A stretch of 30,136 bases of DNA from JBCCQH01 sp039024435 (GCA_039024435.1 JBCCQH010000101.1:1-30136); one strand, 5' to 3'; shown: positions 8,183 to 16,576, numbered from the stretch's first letter. Made by a program: numbers and translations. Notes: a model not told the origin generated them from the sequence alone.

Positions 8183-10063
8183 ATGAGAGATAAAGTTTTA
8201 CTTTTCGCCCTTGTGGTCCTTCTTGCGGCTGGTTTTCAGCCGGTTCAGGCGGGTCAGGGTGGTCCCGATGCCTACGGGTACACCTGGATTGACTCCGATG
8301 AGCCCAATGGTCCCAGCTTTAGCTGGGTAGAAATCCGCAATGCTCCCGGCGCAGTTCAAGTGACTGGCCTCGCCGACGACAACGCTGTCGGCCCCTTCAA
8401 CTTCAACGGCTGGACGTTCCGCTACTACTGGACGGACATTTCTTCCTGGAAGCTCGGCTCCAATGGCTGGGTGGGAATGAACACCAACACCGGTAACATC
8501 GCCCACTGTTTCCCCTCGCTTCCTCAGGCCGGCGGATCGGGCGATAACTTCATCGCTCCGTTCATGACCGACATCAACTTTACTTCGAGCAACCCGTCGC
8601 AACCGAACCCGGGTGAAGTATGGTACTACGACAACGGCGTCGATACGCTGATCATCGAGTGGTTTGATTGCCCCTGGTGGGTCAACGGCAACCCGGACTG
8701 GGTCGGTAGCAATACCTTCCAGATGATTCTGACCTCCACCGATAGCGCCATCACCTGGAACTATCTGGACATGGATCCCGCCGCTTTCAATGACACCCAG
8801 TTCTGCGCTTCTGACCTTTCGATCGGAATCGAGAACATCACCGGTAACATTGGCTTGCAGGTTTCCACCGAAACCGTTCCGACAGACTCCTTTACCATTC
8901 GCTGGACCTATCCGCCCGTCCCGCTGATCACGGTGCCGGATGCCGAGCCGAGCTGGAACGCCAACAGTGACAATGCCGGCCAGTTCTACCTGGTCAACGA
9001 TATGGTGAGCCTGACCACAAACATCGAAAACGTGGGCAACGCAGACATCACCAATCAAATCAGCATCGATGGTGAATTGCGTGCGGGTACCGCCGCTCCG
9101 ATCTGGACCGACGCCACTTCGCTGCCAAGCTTGAATGCCGGTGCCGACTCTACGCTGACCTTCCCGAACGCGGTGACCTTCACCCAGTCGGGCCGCTACT
9201 CCTACTTCGTCCGGACCACCAATTCCCAGGACCTCAACCCCTCGAACAACGAGAACCAAGTTGAAGTCAACGTGGTAGAGTGCCAGAACGATACGCTGAC
9301 CTACCTCTACGCCCAGGGCCCGCCCGATGGTGTGCTGCTGTGGACGGGTGGTCAGGGCAATGAAGGTGCGGGTGTCTACATCGAGCCGGCTTCCTACCCG
9401 AGCACGATTACCGCCATCGACGTGTTTGTCACCGACCCCGACATCAACACGCCGCAGTTCGACGGCTTTACCCTGGTGATCTACGACGATGACGGTGCGG
9501 CCGGCCAAGGTACGGTCCTCGACTCGATCGTTGTTTCTTCCACCAATGCCATCGACGGCTGGAACCGCGTTGCAACGACCTCCGGTATCCCGATCAACGA
9601 CGGTGGTTTCTACATCGGTTGGTTCCAAGGCGGTTCCGAAGTATCGATTGGTACGGAAACCATCCTGCCGATTTCCCGCCGTTCCTGGGAGATTCTCGCC
9701 GGACAGTGGGCTCCTTACCGCCAAGGCACGGTAGAAGATCTGCTCCTCGGTGCCCACGTGACCGAAGCCTGTGTCGCCGTTAGTGTCGACAACAGCCTCA
9801 ACAGCGGCCTGTCTATGTTCGCCCAGCCGAACCCGACCAACGGCCTGACCAAGTTGAATTACGAAACGCCGGTCATCGGCGATGCCGCCATCGCCGTGAT
9901 GGACCTTTACGGTCAGACCGTATTTGAAGAGCGCCAGGCTGACCTCCCCGCGGGTCAGCACAGCCTTGACCTGGATACGCGCAACCTCGCGGCCGGTGTC
10001 TACTTCATCAACTTGAGCCTGGGTGAGTTGAAAGTGACCAAAAAACTCGTGGTCAACCGCTAA
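8183..10063 (+). CDS. Secreted T9SS type A cargo protein, paralogue 1 of 3
   Basis: This 626-residue secreted protein begins with a signal peptide (residues 1-23, MRDKVLLFALVVLLAAGFQP then VQAGQGG). Next is a module opening GPDAYGYTWIDSDEP and reaching FRYYWTDISSWKLGSNGW; similar openings are common in exported proteins of Bacteroidota and other phyla. Residues about 250-370 look like a CARDB/Ig-type beta-sandwich (LTTNIENVGNADITN to NPSNNENQVEV). Residues about 375-535 are a further beta-rich domain shared by all three paralogues. The last ~80 residues form the type A T9SS signal: QPNPTNG, VMDLYGQTVFEE, LAAGVYFINLSL, ending KKLVVNR. It is expected to cross the outer membrane and be surface-attached or released. 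A strong terminator follows. No enzymatic motif was seen, so function is unknown. Confidence 0.9.
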   Translation: MRDKVLLFALVVLLAAGFQPVQAGQGGPDAYGYTWIDSDEPNGPSFSWVEIRNAPGAVQVTGLADDNAVGPFNFNGWTFRYYWTDISSWKLGSNGWVGMNTNTGNIAHCFPSLPQAGGSGDNFIAPFMTDINFTSSNPSQPNPGEVWYYDNGVDTLIIEWFDCPWWVNGNPDWVGSNTFQMILTSTDSAITWNYLDMDPAAFNDTQFCASDLSIGIENITGNIGLQVSTETVPTDSFTIRWTYPPVPLITVPDAEPSWNANSDNAGQFYLVNDMVSLTTNIENVGNADITNQISIDGELRAGTAAPIWTDATSLPSLNAGADSTLTFPNAVTFTQSGRYSYFVRTTNSQDLNPSNNENQVEVNVVECQNDTLTYLYAQGPPDGVLLWTGGQGNEGAGVYIEPASYPSTITAIDVFVTDPDINTPQFDGFTLVIYDDDGAAGQGTVLDSIVVSSTNAIDGWNRVATTSGIPINDGGFYIGWFQGGSEVSIGTETILPISRRSWEILAGQWAPYRQGTVEDLLLGAHVTEACVAVSVDNSLNSGLSMFAQPNPTNGLTKLNYETPVIGDAAIAVMDLYGQTVFEERQADLPAGQHSLDLDTRNLAAGVYFINLSLGELKVTKKLVVNR

Positions 10064-10087
10064 TCCTCGCTTCACGCTTACTTACTT

Positions 10088-10126
10088 GAAAGCGGTCCGA
10101 CAGACGTCGGACCGCTTTCGTTTTTT
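10088..10126 (+). terminator. Rho-independent terminator after T9SS paralogue 1
   Basis: A perfect 14-bp inverted repeat (10088-10101 and 10106-10119, containing AAAGCGGTCCGAC) encloses an AGAC tetraloop and is followed after one base by six T residues (10121-10126). It separates paralogue 1 from paralogue 2. Confidence 0.93.
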
Positions 10127-10155
10127 GGCAAAGCGCGGTTTTTCCGGTATCTTTA
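10125..10155 (+). promoter_or_regulatory. Putative promoter of T9SS paralogue 2
   Basis: TTG (10125-10127) and TATCTTTA (10148-10155) are spaced by 20 bases. The second element matches TAnnTTTG at all but the last base. It lies just after the terminator and about 45 bases before the chosen ATG at 10200, consistent with an independent transcript. Confidence 0.45.
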
Positions 10156-10199
10156 GCACTGGAATGCATTTCGCTCCGAAGGCGAAATCACCCGGTAGT

Positions 10200-12098
10200 A
10201 TGCTGAAAAGTTACCTAACGAAGCGTCTTTTCGCTTATCTTGTTTTGCTTGGCGTTTTCTCTCCACTGCTGGCCGGCGGTGGAGGCCCCGACAATTATGG
10301 CTACACTTGGAAAGACAGCGGCGAACCGGAAGTCAACTTTTCCTGGATTGATGTCCCTAACCGCCCCGGTGCTGTGCAAATCACCACCCTCGGCGACGAC
10401 AACTTCTCCGCGCCCATCTCATTGGGCTTCAGTTTTCGGTACTATTGGCTCAATTTCACTTCGATTCGCATTGGTTCAAATGCCTGGCTGAGCTTTGATC
10501 CCGGCGTCGATAACAATGCCTGGTGCTTTCAAAACATGCCCTCCACGCAATCTCCGGGGACAAACAATACACTGGCGCCCCTGCTGGCTGACATGAATTT
10601 CCTCAGCACTTATCCGAGTCTTCCCAATCCCGGTGAGTGCTGGTACTGGACGAACAACCAGGATTCATTCGTTGTGAGCTACATCAATCTGCCGTTCTGG
10701 AAAGATGATTCTTCGGGGGCGGCCCCGCCGGATTGGCTGGGAGAAAACACATTTCAGGTCATTCTCGCCGGACAAGATTCCAGTATCACGTTTCAATACC
10801 TGGATATGGATACGGCTTCCTTTATCGACCGGTCACAATGTGCCTCCGAGGTGGTGATCGGCATCGAGAATTCGCAGGGGCAGATCGGCTTAGAACCATT
10901 GCTGGAAACCGTACCCCGGGACAGCTTTGCCATCAAATTTTTCTACCCGGCGGAAGATACCTTTGAAGTGCGGGACGGCGCGGCAGCCTGGAGCATGAAT
11001 CCCGGCGGAAAAGGGCGGTTCTATTTCATCAATGATACCCTGGACGTGACCGGAGCGGTCACCAACAGCGGCAATGTCACCATTGATACCACGGTGGTAG
11101 TCGAGGCACGCTTCCGCAACCAATCGCTCGGCACCCTGTGGCTGGAACGCGATACCCTGGACTCGATCGCGCTCGGTGGTACCCCGGTGCTCTCCTTTCC
11201 CGGAGGACCGGTCCTTCCCAATTTCGGGCAGTTCTTCATGAATATCATAGTGGATCAGCCCGGGGACCTCAACCCCCAAAACAATCGCACGGAAACGGAA
11301 ATCGACGTAGTGTCCAGCACCGATTCGTCCATTGTGCTGCGCTACGCTTACAATGGCGCCTCGAACACCAGCATTTCCTGGCCCTCCGGCAACAACGGGG
11401 TCGGGATGTACATCGACTTTCCCTATTATCCCTACCGGATCACTGCACTCGAAGTGTACGTCGTCGGGCCGGATACCGATACCCTCACCCCGCTGCCTTC
11501 CGGTTTCCTGGTCGAAGTCCAGGCGGATGACAACCAGGGCGCGCCGGGCACAGTGCTGGCCAGTCAGGCTCGCTCTTCCTTCAATGCCCGGGACGAATGG
11601 AATTTCATCCCGCTGCCTACCCAGCCGGTCATTGATTCCGGGGGCGTTTTTGTTTCCTGGATTCAAGGCGGACTCGGAATCGGTCTGGGAACCCAGGGAT
11701 TCGGGCCGCGCTCGCGCCAGACCTTCGAAATATTTGGCGGGGCTTGGGCGCCCTACCGCTTTGCCGAGCGCGAAGATTTCATGATCCGCGTCTACATTGA
11801 TCGGTTCTGGGTCGGGGCGGAAGCCCCGCAGTCGTCCGGATTTTCCGAACTGGTGATCACCCCCAATCCGAGTGCAGGGACATTTTCCCTGCAATTCCGC
11901 CAGCAAGTCGCCGGTCCGGTGGAAGTCCAGATCCTCGACCTCCACGGCAAATCCCACTACGCAGTGGAGTTGCCGCCGCGGGCGCCTGGAAAACGGCGCC
12001 GAGGATTCACCCTTCCCAAACTAGCATCCGGTATCTACCTGCTCCGCTTACAGCAAAATGGCCAATCGGTTTCCCGAAAGTTGATCATTCGACCTTGA
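10200..12098 (+). CDS. Secreted T9SS type A cargo protein, paralogue 2 of 3
   Basis: This paralogue has about 632 residues. I chose the ATG at 10200 (MLKSYLTKRLFAYLVLLGVF) because it gives a clean signal peptide; an earlier in-frame ATG at 10086 lies inside the terminator hairpin. The domain order is the same as its neighbours: GPDNYGYTWKDSGEPE, then FSFRYYWLNFTSIRIGSNAW, a CARDB-like sandwich ending NPQNNRTETEIDV, the shared beta-rich domain with IDSGGVFVSWIQGG, and a type A T9SS signal (ITPNPSAGTFSL, ILDLHGKSHYAVEL, LASGIYLLRLQQ, ending RKLIIRP). It appears more diverged from paralogues 1 and 3 than they are from each other. Its stop is 35 bases before paralogue 3, so those two are probably co-transcribed. 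Molecular function is unknown. Confidence 0.88.
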   Translation: MLKSYLTKRLFAYLVLLGVFSPLLAGGGGPDNYGYTWKDSGEPEVNFSWIDVPNRPGAVQITTLGDDNFSAPISLGFSFRYYWLNFTSIRIGSNAWLSFDPGVDNNAWCFQNMPSTQSPGTNNTLAPLLADMNFLSTYPSLPNPGECWYWTNNQDSFVVSYINLPFWKDDSSGAAPPDWLGENTFQVILAGQDSSITFQYLDMDTASFIDRSQCASEVVIGIENSQGQIGLEPLLETVPRDSFAIKFFYPAEDTFEVRDGAAAWSMNPGGKGRFYFINDTLDVTGAVTNSGNVTIDTTVVVEARFRNQSLGTLWLERDTLDSIALGGTPVLSFPGGPVLPNFGQFFMNIIVDQPGDLNPQNNRTETEIDVVSSTDSSIVLRYAYNGASNTSISWPSGNNGVGMYIDFPYYPYRITALEVYVVGPDTDTLTPLPSGFLVEVQADDNQGAPGTVLASQARSSFNARDEWNFIPLPTQPVIDSGGVFVSWIQGGLGIGLGTQGFGPRSRQTFEIFGGAWAPYRFAEREDFMIRVYIDRFWVGAEAPQSSGFSELVITPNPSAGTFSLQFRQQVAGPVEVQILDLHGKSHYAVELPPRAPGKRRRGFTLPKLASGIYLLRLQQNGQSVSRKLIIRP

Positions 12099-12133
12099 GG
12101 AAACTTCAGTACGAATACTATATCTACAATTGC

Positions 12134-14008
12134 ATGAGAAACAAAATTTTACGCTCCATCCTCGCGCTCTTCATTTTGGCGGGCTTCCAAATGGTCCAAG
12201 CGGGCCAGGGTGGCCCCGATGCTTACGGCTACATCTGGAAAGACTCCAATGAACCCGATGTCAGCTTCAACTGGATCGACATCACTGCGCTGCCCGGCGC
12301 AGTGCAGATTTCCGGCTTGCAGGACGACAACTCAGTGGGTCCGTTCAACATCGGCTTTTCCTTCCACTACTACTGGACGGACTATTCCTCCGTGAAGGTG
12401 GGCTCGAATGGCTGGATCAGCTTTGACAATGTCGGCAACGTCGCTTCTTGCTTCCCGACGATTCCCACCGCCGGAGGTGCAGGCGATAACCTGGTGGCCC
12501 CCTACATGTCGGACTTGTCCTTCGTGAGCAACTCGGCCCAGAACCCCAATCCGGGCGAGATGTGGTACTGGACCAACAATGTCGACTCGTTCGTCATTCA
12601 GTACGTCAATGTGCCGTGGTGGACCTCCGGCACGCCGAACTGGATCGGTTCCAATACTTTTGAACTGATCCTCGACGCGACCGACAGCTCGGTCACCTTC
12701 AATTACCTCAATACTGACGCGGCCAATCTTCAGACCAACCAGTGCCCGACCGTCATGGAAATCGGCATCGAGAACCTGACCGGTAACCTGGGCCTGGCCT
12801 TCAGTTCCGGAGCCACAGTTCCGGCGAGCAACTTTGCGGTGAAGTACATCTACCCGCCGACGGTCACCTTCCAGGTCCGTGACGCGACGCCGGTTTGGAA
12901 CATCAATGCCGAAAATGCGGGCCAGTTGGTGTACACGGGTGATCCCATTACCCTCTCCACCAATGTCGCCAGCGTCGGGAATACCGACCTTTCAAATGCC
13001 ATCACGGTGGATGGGGAAATCACGCCGCTGACTGGTCCGGCCGTCTGGACGGACAATTCCTCGATCCCGAGCCTAACGGTGGGCAGCGACCAGACGGTGA
13101 CGTTTGGCACAGCGGCGACGCTGAGTTCCGCCGGTCAGTACACTTTCCAAGTGGACATTACCAGTTCGGAAGACATCAACCCTTCGAACAACTCGAATGC
13201 CACTGAGATTGCCGCAGTCGACAACAATGCTGGTCAGGTGATCCTGACTTACATCACCGAAGGCAACCCGACCGGGGCCCTTTCCTGGAGCGGGGGTGAC
13301 TCCGATGACGGCGTGGCGGTGAAAATGATTCCCCCCGGCTATCCGCTGGACATTCAGTCGGTGGACATCTGGATTGTGGGCGATGGTGACATCAACACTC
13401 CGCTTCCGGTGGGTTATGACCTGCTGATCGTGGGCCTCGACGGCAATGGTGATCCTGACCTGAGCAATGTACTGCAGGTGGAAAACCTCGCCCCGGCCAA
13501 TATCCTTGAAGATGCCTGGAACAATGTTGCGCTGGACAGCTCCGTCGTCATCGCTTCGGGTGGTTTTGCTGTGGTCTGGTACCAAGGTGGCACCGGGATT
13601 GCCATCGGCAATGAAACTACCGGCCCGATTTCCCAGCGCAGCTACGAGATCCTGAACGCGGCGGTTTCGCCCTACCGCGACAATACGGTCAACGATTTCC
13701 TGATCCGCGTGAACGGCGGGGTTCCGGTCTCGATCGATCCGGCCAGCGACCTGACCATGCAGATCACGACCTTCCCGAATCCAGTGATCGACCTGGCAAC
13801 GGTGGCTTACAGCGTGGTAGAACCGGGCGATGTCCAGTTCAGCCTCATGAACGTGGCCGGCCAGGAAGTCTGGACCAAAACCCACGGCAGTGTGAGCTAC
13901 GGCGATCATACCTTCAACATCGACATGAGCGACTTGAACGCGGGGGTTTACTTCCTGAACATGGAGCAAAATGGCAACCGCAACGTCCACAAGATTGTGG
14001 TGCACTGA
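12134..14008 (+). CDS. Secreted T9SS type A cargo protein, paralogue 3 of 3
   Basis: This paralogue has about 624 residues. The ATG at 12134 starts a signal peptide (MRNKILRSILALFILAGFQM, then VQAGQGG) almost matching that of paralogue 1; an in-frame ATG at 12095 overlaps the previous stop and adds a non-signal tail. Domains follow the family plan: GPDAYGYIWKDSNEPD, FSFHYYWTDYSSVKVGSNGW, a CARDB-like part (LSTNVASVGNTDLSN to INPSNNSNATEI), the beta-rich domain with IASGGFAVVWYQGG, and a type A T9SS signal (TTFPNPVIDLATV, LMNVAGQEVWTK, LNAGVYFLNMEQ, ending HKIVVH). It is likely surface-exposed or released. It ends the three-gene array and is followed by a strong hairpin terminator. Confidence 0.9.
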   Translation: MRNKILRSILALFILAGFQMVQAGQGGPDAYGYIWKDSNEPDVSFNWIDITALPGAVQISGLQDDNSVGPFNIGFSFHYYWTDYSSVKVGSNGWISFDNVGNVASCFPTIPTAGGAGDNLVAPYMSDLSFVSNSAQNPNPGEMWYWTNNVDSFVIQYVNVPWWTSGTPNWIGSNTFELILDATDSSVTFNYLNTDAANLQTNQCPTVMEIGIENLTGNLGLAFSSGATVPASNFAVKYIYPPTVTFQVRDATPVWNINAENAGQLVYTGDPITLSTNVASVGNTDLSNAITVDGEITPLTGPAVWTDNSSIPSLTVGSDQTVTFGTAATLSSAGQYTFQVDITSSEDINPSNNSNATEIAAVDNNAGQVILTYITEGNPTGALSWSGGDSDDGVAVKMIPPGYPLDIQSVDIWIVGDGDINTPLPVGYDLLIVGLDGNGDPDLSNVLQVENLAPANILEDAWNNVALDSSVVIASGGFAVVWYQGGTGIAIGNETTGPISQRSYEILNAAVSPYRDNTVNDFLIRVNGGVPVSIDPASDLTMQITTFPNPVIDLATVAYSVVEPGDVQFSLMNVAGQEVWTKTHGSVSYGDHTFNIDMSDLNAGVYFLNMEQNGNRNVHKIVVH

Positions 14009-14024
14009 TCGGTTTCTGTGAATG

Positions 14025-14068
14025 AAAAAACCGGGGCGGCTCCACTGGAGCCGCTCCGGTTTTTTTTA
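14025..14068. terminator. Rho-independent terminator, possibly bidirectional
   Basis: AAAACCGGGGCGGCTCC, loop ACT, GGAGCCGCTCCGGTTTT forms a 17-bp stem with one G-U wobble. It is flanked by an A run upstream (from 14025) and T8 downstream (14060-14067), so it could stop transcription from both sides. It sits between paralogue 3 (plus) and the half-PspA gene (minus), which converge here. Confidence 0.9.
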
Positions 14069-14091
14069 TTGTGTTTGGGTAGGGAGAAGAC

Positions 14092-14631
14092 TTATTCGAT
14101 GTCGTCCATCATCTTGCGAAAGGGGCGGTTGCTGCCCGCATCGTCATCGGGTGCTTCTGCCTTGGGCTCCGCTTCGGTAGTCGGCGCGACCGGGGCTTCG
14201 GGCGGGGGAACCGCCACGTCGATATCTGAGGTCGTAGTCACCGCCAGTCCGGCTTCAGCCGCCATTTCTTCCTTCATCTTGCGGACCATCTCCTCGGCGG
14301 CAATTTTGCGCAGTTCTTCTTCCGAAGCGGCGAGATCGGGCGCGGGCTGGGGGATGCCGTCGGAACCTTCAATCGGGACATTGACCACGCGAGCGCTGTC
14401 CATGGCCAACTCGGTTTTGGCATCCATGAAGGCGGTTTCTTCGTTGAGCTTGTTGATCCACTCATCGGTGTCGTCGTCAACCGACATGTCGTTGAGGGCG
14501 TCGGCGATGCGTTTGGTTTGGCGGAGGCGTTGCACTTTTTCCGCGAATTCTTTGCGGGCGCGGAGTTCTTTTTTGAACTCTTCCTTCATTTTGCGGCGTT
14601 GTTCCTCACCGGAAGGGCGTTTTTCACTCAT
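14092..14631 (-). CDS. Small acidic coiled-coil protein, C-terminal-half paralogue of PspA
   Basis: This protein has about 179 residues from the ATG at 14631 (MSEKRPSGEEQRRKMKEEFK); an upstream ATG at 14679 would run back into the intergenic repeat region. It has no signal peptide or membrane segment. Residues about 5-45 are a charged helix. Residues 40-79 align with residues 148-190 of the PspA encoded just upstream: KRIADALNDMSV against SKIADTLEQFEV, INKLNEET against LNRVNEQT, and TELAMDS against MEMALDS. Residues about 103-122 (EEELRKIAAEEMVRKMKEEM) align with PspA EEEAEKIRAQELVNQFKMEM. The N-terminal amphipathic helix and long hairpin of PspA are absent, and the tail is a Pro/Ala/Glu-rich disordered stretch. 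I infer a truncated paralogue that could bind or cap PspA polymers. Paralogy is seen; function is inferred. Confidence 0.72.
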   Translation of the reverse strand: MSEKRPSGEEQRRKMKEEFKKELRARKEFAEKVQRLRQTKRIADALNDMSVDDDTDEWINKLNEETAFMDAKTELAMDSARVVNVPIEGSDGIPQPAPDLAASEEELRKIAAEEMVRKMKEEMAAEAGLAVTTTSDIDVAVPPPEAPVAPTTEAEPKAEAPDDDAGSNRPFRKMMDDIE

Positions 14632-14685
14632 GGTTGCAAAAAATTGAGTTTGGATGGAGTGGGGTGATTTAGCGGCCAAAACGAA

Positions 14686-14731
14686 TGTAGGGGCGTGTTG
14701 CCATTCCCATTGGGAAAGGGACGCCCCTACA
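14686..14731. repeat. Short imperfect-hairpin repeat between half-PspA and PspA genes
   Basis: TGTAGGGGCGT (14686-14696) and ACGCCCCTACA (14721-14731) form a perfect 11-bp inverted repeat around a 24-base centre that itself contains CCCATTGGG. Short inverted elements beginning TGTAGGGGCG are dispersed in many bacterial genomes, so this may be one copy of an interspersed repeat. Only one copy is seen in this window. Confidence 0.65.
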
Positions 14732-14751
14732 CCGATTGACCGTGAAGAAAA

Positions 14752-15489
14752 TCAGGTCGTCGTGTCGAAGTTATCGAGGGTATTGGAGGTGGTACCACTG
14801 CCGGAATCGACACTGTTTCCACCGCTTTCCATGCCCATTTCCATTTTGAACTGGTTGACCAGCTCTTGCGCCCGGATTTTTTCGGCTTCCTCTTCAAGCT
14901 GGATGGTTTCGGTATCAACCGAATCGAGGGCCATCTCCATGCGGGCTTCATTCTGGGCGGTCTGCTCGTTCACGCGGTTGAGCATTTCCTCGTGGGTCTG
15001 GTCTACTCCACCCACTTCAAATTGTTCGAGGGTATCGGCGATTTTGGACTGCCACTTGGCGCGTTCGTGGGCACGGAGTGCTTCGCGGGCCTCTTCGATT
15101 TTGCGCTGGCGCTCCTTCATGAAGGCTTTCTTCACTTCGAGGGCCTTTTCGTAAGCCTGCACGGCGGTAGCGTGCTGCTCCTTGGTTTGGCCCATATGGC
15201 CTTTGAGCGATTCCAGGCGCACGGCGTAGTTGGCGGCAATGTCGTCGCGGCCCGCGCGGATGGCGGCCTTCATCTTCGAGACGAGGTCGTTGTATTCTTT
15301 CTGGTAGCGCTTGAGTTCTTTTTCCAGCAACATGACGCTGGCTTTGACCGTCGCGATGTTTTCGTTCATCTTGGGGACCTGATCGTTCATGTCCCGGATA
15401 TTTTGCTCAAGGATGAGCTTAGGGTCCTCTATGGTGCTGACCGCCTTACCAAAGAGGGCTCTTATCGCGCGTACAAATCGTTTCCACAT
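14752..15489 (-). CDS. pspA: PspA/IM30 (Vipp1-type) membrane-stress protein
   Basis: This 245-residue protein belongs to the PspA/IM30/Vipp1 branch of the ESCRT-III superfamily. The start MWKRFVRAIRALFGKAVSTI is the amphipathic membrane-binding helix, followed by the family signature EDPKLILEQNIRDMNDQ (about 21-37). A long helical hairpin covers about 28-145 and shorter helices 146-215, with a Ser/Gly/Thr-rich tail to 245. These proteins polymerise on the inner membrane and protect it during envelope stress. Length is slightly above the usual ~222-230. It lies 23 bases downstream of fbp and is followed by its half-length paralogue, so the three genes may share a transcript. No PspF, PspB or PspC gene is present. 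Confidence 0.93.
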   Translation of the reverse strand: MWKRFVRAIRALFGKAVSTIEDPKLILEQNIRDMNDQVPKMNENIATVKASVMLLEKELKRYQKEYNDLVSKMKAAIRAGRDDIAANYAVRLESLKGHMGQTKEQHATAVQAYEKALEVKKAFMKERQRKIEEAREALRAHERAKWQSKIADTLEQFEVGGVDQTHEEMLNRVNEQTAQNEARMEMALDSVDTETIQLEEEAEKIRAQELVNQFKMEMGMESGGNSVDSGSGTTSNTLDNFDTTT

Positions 15490-15512
15490 AGTTTTATTGT
15501 GTTGTAATCAGT

Positions 15513-16547
15513 TTAATTGAATTCTTTTATTTCGTATTTGCGGAGGTAGTCGTGGATCAATTCCACCTCGTAATGGTTTCCGCAATAAAATGGAGTACGC
15601 ATGTGCAATGCGTTTGGTTCCAGGTCCAGGATCCGATTCCGGCCGTCGGTCGCGACCCCACCGGCTTGCTCGATGATGAAGGCCATGGGATTGGCTTCGT
15701 ACATGAGCCGCAGTTTGCCGTGGGGATTGTCGATGAAAGCGGGATAGATGAATACGCCGCCCCGCAATAGGTTGCGGTGAAAATCGGCCACCAGCGACCC
15801 GATGTACCGCGCCGAGTACGGACGCACGGTCGGATCGTACTTGCCTTTGATGTGGCGCAAATATTCTTTCAAACCGGGCTCAAATCGCCGGTAATTGCCT
15901 TCATTCAGCGAATAGATATTGCAGGTCTGCGGCACCTGGATGTTGCGGTGGGACAACAAAAACTCCCCGATGGAGGGGTCTAGCGTAAAGCCATTCACCC
16001 CGTGGCCGGTCGTGTACACCAGCATGGTGCTCGATCCGTAGATCACGTAACCGGCCGCGATCTGCTCAGTTCCTTTTTGCAAGCAATCCTGCAAATTGCC
16101 GGGTTCACTTTTGGCACTGGTCCGCCGGTACACGGAAAAAATGGTGCCGACGGAAACGTTGACGTCGATGTTTGAGGAGCCATCCAGGGGGTCCATCAAC
16201 ACGACGTAACTCGCTTCCTGGCTCTGGGGATTGTCGACCGGAATGGGGTCTTCACTCTCTTCCGACCCGATTACGGCGACCCTGCCCCCGATGCTGAGGG
16301 CGTGTAAAAACTGCTCGTTGGCAAAAACATCCAACTTTTGCACTTTTTCCCCCTGGACATTGACGTCCCCGGTGTAACCCAGGATATCGACGAGACCGGC
16401 CTTGTTGACCTCACGGTGCACCATTTTTGCGGCCAGCCCAATGTCGCGCAGCAATTGAGAGAATTCACCGGTGGCCAACGGATACTCTTGCTCCGTCTCA
16501 ATGATGAACTGCTCAAGGGTGACAATCTTTCGCGATGATAAATCCAC
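15513..16547 (-). CDS. fbp: Class I fructose-1,6-bisphosphatase
   Basis: This enzyme hydrolyses fructose-1,6-bisphosphate to fructose-6-phosphate in gluconeogenesis. The metal-site signature VVLMDPLDGSSNIDVNVSVG and the C-terminal active-site signature KLRLMYEANPMAFIIEQAGG are intact, and the length (about 344 residues) fits class I. There is no ATG before the conserved N-terminus. I chose GTG at 16547, giving VDLSSRKIVTLEQF, which matches where the family usually begins. A TTG at 16571 is in frame but forms part of a consensus -7 promoter element, so it should lie upstream of the transcript start. PspA follows 23 bases downstream on the same strand. Confidence 0.93.
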   Translation of the reverse strand: MDLSSRKIVTLEQFIIETEQEYPLATGEFSQLLRDIGLAAKMVHREVNKAGLVDILGYTGDVNVQGEKVQKLDVFANEQFLHALSIGGRVAVIGSEESEDPIPVDNPQSQEASYVVLMDPLDGSSNIDVNVSVGTIFSVYRRTSAKSEPGNLQDCLQKGTEQIAAGYVIYGSSTMLVYTTGHGVNGFTLDPSIGEFLLSHRNIQVPQTCNIYSLNEGNYRRFEPGLKEYLRHIKGKYDPTVRPYSARYIGSLVADFHRNLLRGGVFIYPAFIDNPHGKLRLMYEANPMAFIIEQAGGVATDGRNRILDLEPNALHMRTPFYCGNHYEVELIHDYLRKYEIKEFN

Positions 16548-16568
16548 GTCTTTGCGGCTATTTGGATA

Positions 16569-16576
16569 CAAATATA
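16569..16576 (-). promoter_or_regulatory. -7 element of the fbp promoter
   Basis: Reading the minus strand, TATATTTG (16576-16569) matches the Bacteroidota TAnnTTTG element fully. I found no clear TTG partner at the usual spacing upstream. A transcript starting about 5-7 bases later would have a leader of only ~15 bases before the GTG at 16547. This decides against the in-frame TTG at 16571. Confidence 0.55.

Noticed and set aside
8198..10075. A 625-residue open frame on the minus strand opposite the whole first T9SS gene
   Set aside because: It has no signal peptide, domain or motif, and its composition follows the codon usage of the plus-strand gene. The plus strand has clear domains and a T9SS signal.
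16569..16571. TTG start codon for fbp
   Set aside because: It is in frame but part of the TATATTTG promoter element, so it should not be in the transcript.
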